DNA from: Sulfurimicrobium sp964384915
GTDB taxonomy: Bacteria > Pseudomonadota > Gammaproteobacteria > Burkholderiales > Sulfuricellaceae
Length of the DNA: 53,104 nt
NCBI GenBank assembly: GCA_964384915.1
Contig: CAYLMA010000024.1
Span: 1 to 53,104, forward strand
Direction of reading: 5' to 3'
The notes under the pieces were generated by a model. The model was not told the DNA's origin. It was given only the letters and a program-made list of their open reading frames with translations, and did no database searches. Positions 51,330 to 53,104 of the stretch are shown one piece after another; the first letter of the stretch is position 1, and each line of letters begins with the position of its first letter. A program made the translations under genes and the position numbers.

Positions 51330-51696
51330 CGTTCACGCATACCGGCCTGACACACCTGATGCGCTCGAAGGCATAGCCCTCGCCATCCAGCTGCGTAATA
51401 GCGCGCTCCGTCCCTCATTTTGGTGAGTTTTAACCAAAAAGATGTCGTCATGAAAAATAAAGTAAGCCGCCTCTTCCATTCTTGAAAATAGAGCAATATT
51501 ATATGCACCCATAGAAAACGCTTATATGTAACGATCCATTATGCCGTTTCTGACGGGGCCGGAATCACCGGCGAATGGCCTGTATCTGCCCAAAGCCCCT
51601 CGAACCAGGCGTTTCGTTGATCAGAAAAACCCTGTGATTTCCGGATTCTGAGCAGGTGAGGATGAATATGATGTTCAGGAGAAAAAACAAATCGAG
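51330..51696 (+). repeat. Tandem repeat copy B (about 365 bp)
   Basis: Second copy of the block at 50932-51276. It also carries the broken transporter edge (YRPDTPDALEGIALAI) followed by the same junction, RNSALRPSFW and a stop. Its right end, ATGAATATGATG onward, runs into unique sequence that leads to the cytochrome gene, while in copy A it runs into a different, Pro-rich stretch. The left boundary is uncertain by about 20 bases. Confidence 0.85.
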
Positions 51697-51826
51697 CCTG
51701 ACTCCTTTAGCCCTGCTGCCGCTCGCGGCGGGGGATCTCCTTGCGGAGAGCCGCCTGAAATGTCGGGATTCAGCCCGACCTGCAGCGAATATGTCATGTC
51801 ATTTGAGTGGAGTCTTTCCGCTATGA
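51662..51826 (+). CDS. Short ORF overlapping the cytochrome start, possible leader peptide
   Basis: A 54-codon frame starts at ATG 51662 inside repeat copy B, preceded by AGGTGAGG. Its TGA overlaps the ATG of the cytochrome gene as ATGA. The predicted product has a basic N-terminus (MNMMFRRKNKSS) and a hydrophobic segment (LTPLALLPLAAG), like a signal or leader peptide, and no known domain. The ATGA overlap would allow translational coupling. It could also be chance, because part of it runs through palindromic sequence. Confidence 0.3.
   Translation: MNMMFRRKNKSSLTPLALLPLAAGDLLAESRLKCRDSARPAANMSCHLSGVFPL
51725..51779. repeat. Pair of palindromes upstream of the cytochrome gene, REP-like
   Basis: Two hairpins stand side by side. 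At 51725-51754 GCGGC pairs with GCCGC around an inner CTCC-TTGC-GGAG hairpin; at 51762-51779 GTCGGG pairs with CCCGAC around ATTCAG. The second resembles the GTCGGG-type palindromes dispersed in many proteobacterial genomes. They could fold in the mRNA leader of the cytochrome gene. Confidence 0.45.
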
Positions 51827-53104
51827 AAACGCGCTACTACGCATGGCTGACCGCCATTTTGCTGGTTTCCGGGCTGCTGGGCTGGACTGCGTCCGGAATG
51901 GCGGGCATCGCCACCTCCAAGCACAATCTTTCCGCGTCCGGGACCGGCACCTTCAAGGCGACCAGCGAAACCCAGTTGTGCGTGTTCTGCCACGCCCCGC
52001 ACAATACCAACCCCGCCGTTCCGCTGTGGAACCATAAGCTGTCGGCGGAGATTTATACCCCTTACAGCAGCAATACGCTGGCGGCGGCCGCGCCGGGGCA
52101 GCCGAATGGCGCGTCCAAATTATGCCTGACCTGCCACGATGGCACGGTGGCGCTGGGCGGGGTGCAGAACATGCCCTTCGGCCAGCAGACGGCGGGCACG
52201 ATTTCCGGGCTGGAGATGTTTCTGACCGGAGTGGCCAATCTGGGCACCGATTTGCGCAACGACCACCCGGTTTCCTTCACCTACGACGCCACCTTGGCGG
52301 CCGCCAACCTCGAGCTGGTGTCGCCCGCCTTGCTCACGGGCAAGATCAAGCCCGACGGCTCCGGCCTGATGCAGTGCACCAGTTGCCATGACGCGCATAA
52401 CGATGCCAATCCCAAGTTCATGCATGTAGGCTATACCGATGGCGCCGGCTTCGGCTCACCCATGTGCCTGTCCTGCCACAACAAGCAGTACTGGAGCACC
52501 GTTCCCAACAATTCGCACCGAAACTCCATCGCCCAGTGGAACGGCACCGGCACCAATCCCTACCATATCGCCGGGCAGAACCTGGCTTTCAACGCCAATT
52601 CCACACCCAAGAGCAATGGCTGCGAAAGCTGCCACAAGCCCCACAGCGGCACCGGGCCAAGGCAAATCCTCAAGCAGGACGGCGAGTCCGGCGTGTGCCT
52701 GGCATGCCACAACGGTTCTGTCGCCAGCGCAGCAAAGAATATCGACGCCGCGATGAACAGGCTGTACGTTCACCCGTCCAAAACAACTTCCGGCAAGCAT
52801 AATCCCAAGCGCCAGGCCGATGGCTATGTGCGCGAGGATGTGCGCGATCTCGGGCCGGGATACCGTCACGCCGAATGCTCGGATTGCCACAATCCCCACG
52901 CGGTATCCCCCGGCGTGTCTCCCAGCATGCCCGCTGTCACCAATAACCGCACTTCCAACGTGCTCAAGGGCGTGTGGGGGGTGCAGCCGGTCTGGCCGGG
53001 ACCGTGGGGGCTGGTAACCCAGTTCACTGAGGTGAACGACACCCAGTACCGAGGGTGTAAGAATTTTTGTGTAAACGGTCATTTGGCAGGAAACTGCCGT
53101 CCTG
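51823..53104 (+). CDS. Secreted multihaem cytochrome c, 3' end interrupted by IS (partial)
   Basis: The frame is open from ATG 51823 to the window edge. A signal peptide (MKTRYYAWLTAILLVSGLLG, cleaved near ASGMAGIA) is followed by seven haem c-binding CXXCH sites at residues 53 (CVFCH), 101 (CLTCH), 185 (CTSCH), 215 (CLSCH), 267 (CESCH), 292 (CLACH) and 352 (CSDCH). Several are in the doubled CXXCH arrangement with nearby HN or HP motifs (CHAPHNTN, CHDAHN, CHKPHSG, CHNPHAV). Such proteins carry electrons in the periplasm or at the surface. Native coding sequence ends at about 53052, where the IS begins; residues after NDTQYR are read from the IS. How much is missing is unknown. Confidence 0.85.
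   Translation, partial: MKTRYYAWLTAILLVSGLLGWTASGMAGIATSKHNLSASGTGTFKATSETQLCVFCHAPHNTNPAVPLWNHKLSAEIYTPYSSNTLAAAAPGQPNGASKLCLTCHDGTVALGGVQNMPFGQQTAGTISGLEMFLTGVANLGTDLRNDHPVSFTYDATLAAANLELVSPALLTGKIKPDGSGLMQCTSCHDAHNDANPKFMHVGYTDGAGFGSPMCLSCHNKQYWSTVPNNSHRNSIAQWNGTGTNPYHIAGQNLAFNANSTPKSNGCESCHKPHSGTGPRQILKQDGESGVCLACHNGSVASAAKNIDAAMNRLYVHPSKTTSGKHNPKRQADGYVREDVRDLGPGYRHAECSDCHNPHAVSPGVSPSMPAVTNNRTSNVLKGVWGVQPVWPGPWGLVTQFTEVNDTQYRGCKNFCVNGHLAGNCRP
53053..53104. mobile_element. IS256-like insertion sequence end inside the cytochrome gene
   Basis: Sequence from 53053 starts GGGTGTAAGAATTTTTGTGT and continues AAACGG. This is the mirror of the element end at 27-52 (21 of 26 bases). It breaks the cytochrome coding frame in mid-domain. 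Only the first 52 bases are in the window, so the transposase and the target duplication cannot be seen. Confidence 0.65.

Noticed and set aside
50932..51696. CRISPR array
   Set aside because: The repeats are two long blocks, not many short repeats with spacers, and no cas gene is present.
51276..51822. Cyclic-dinucleotide (GEMM) riboswitch before the multihaem cytochrome
   Set aside because: I looked because such riboswitches often precede cytochrome genes in Geobacter; the conserved GEMM core sequences are not present.

Overview
The window reads as a chromosomal segment of a betaproteobacterium, most likely from the Nitrosomonadales (Gallionellaceae/Sulfuricellaceae-like). The reasons are the purL, tRNA-Val, thrS-infC-rpmI-rplT-pheS-pheT-ihfA-merR, tRNA-Pro order, an exosortase A (XrtA/EpsH) polysaccharide locus, and a multihaem c-type cytochrome. 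This placement is inference; no database was searched. Both ends of the window carry the same kind of IS end (GGGTGT...TGTGTAAACGG, IS256-like), so the sequence may be a draft contig that stops at copies of one multicopy insertion sequence.

Region 1 (about 1-23,500, minus strand) is an exosortase A-associated exopolysaccharide locus. Read in its own direction it runs: outer-membrane export lipoprotein, Wzz/GumC chain-length protein, tyrosine autokinase, beta-barrel outer-membrane protein, ExeA-like ATPase, UDP-GlcNAc 2-epimerase, polysaccharide deacetylase, FemAB-like protein, glycosyltransferase, XrtA with a fused EpsI domain, glycosyltransferase, asparagine-synthase-like amidotransferase, two more glycosyltransferases, a CapK/PaaK-like adenylating enzyme and an O-antigen-ligase-like membrane protein. 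Many genes overlap by 1-8 bases, so this looks like one long operon, with a promoter placed near 23,512-23,542. Downstream lies an accessory block (secreted TPR protein, glycosyltransferase-like protein, FkbM methyltransferase) enclosed between the intact ligase gene and a decayed second copy of that gene's 3' end.

Region 2 (about 23,800-29,140) is a signalling group: a GAF-domain protein divergent from the polysaccharide operon, a REC-PAS-GGDEF-EAL response regulator, and an HDOD-domain histidine kinase. It occupies the place where a regulator of the polysaccharide operon would be expected.

Region 3 (about 29,280-38,810) holds an MgtC/DUF4010 membrane protein, recJ with a conserved partner gene, sixA, the bifunctional NAD(P)HX repair enzyme, a small zinc-ribbon protein, and an uncharacterised TPR / HEAT-repeat / family 2 glycosyltransferase operon.

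Region 4 (about 38,900-50,640) is core housekeeping: purL, tRNA-Val(GAC), thrS, infC (which must start at a non-AUG codon), rpmI, rplT, pheS, pheT, ihfA, a MerR-type regulator and tRNA-Pro(GGG), with clear hairpin terminators.

Region 5 (about 50,640-53,104) is decayed accessory DNA. It contains a frameshifted remnant of a type I secretion ABC transporter, a diverged tandem repeat of about 345-365 bp that carries the broken edge of that remnant in both copies, palindromes, a short ORF overlapping the next gene, and a secreted cytochrome with seven visible CXXCH sites whose 3' end is interrupted by the IS at about 53,053.

I found no CRISPR array and no PEP-CTERM substrate gene in the window. 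The least explained parts are Region 5, the duplicated ligase end with its accessory cargo, and the TPR/HEAT/glycosyltransferase operon.
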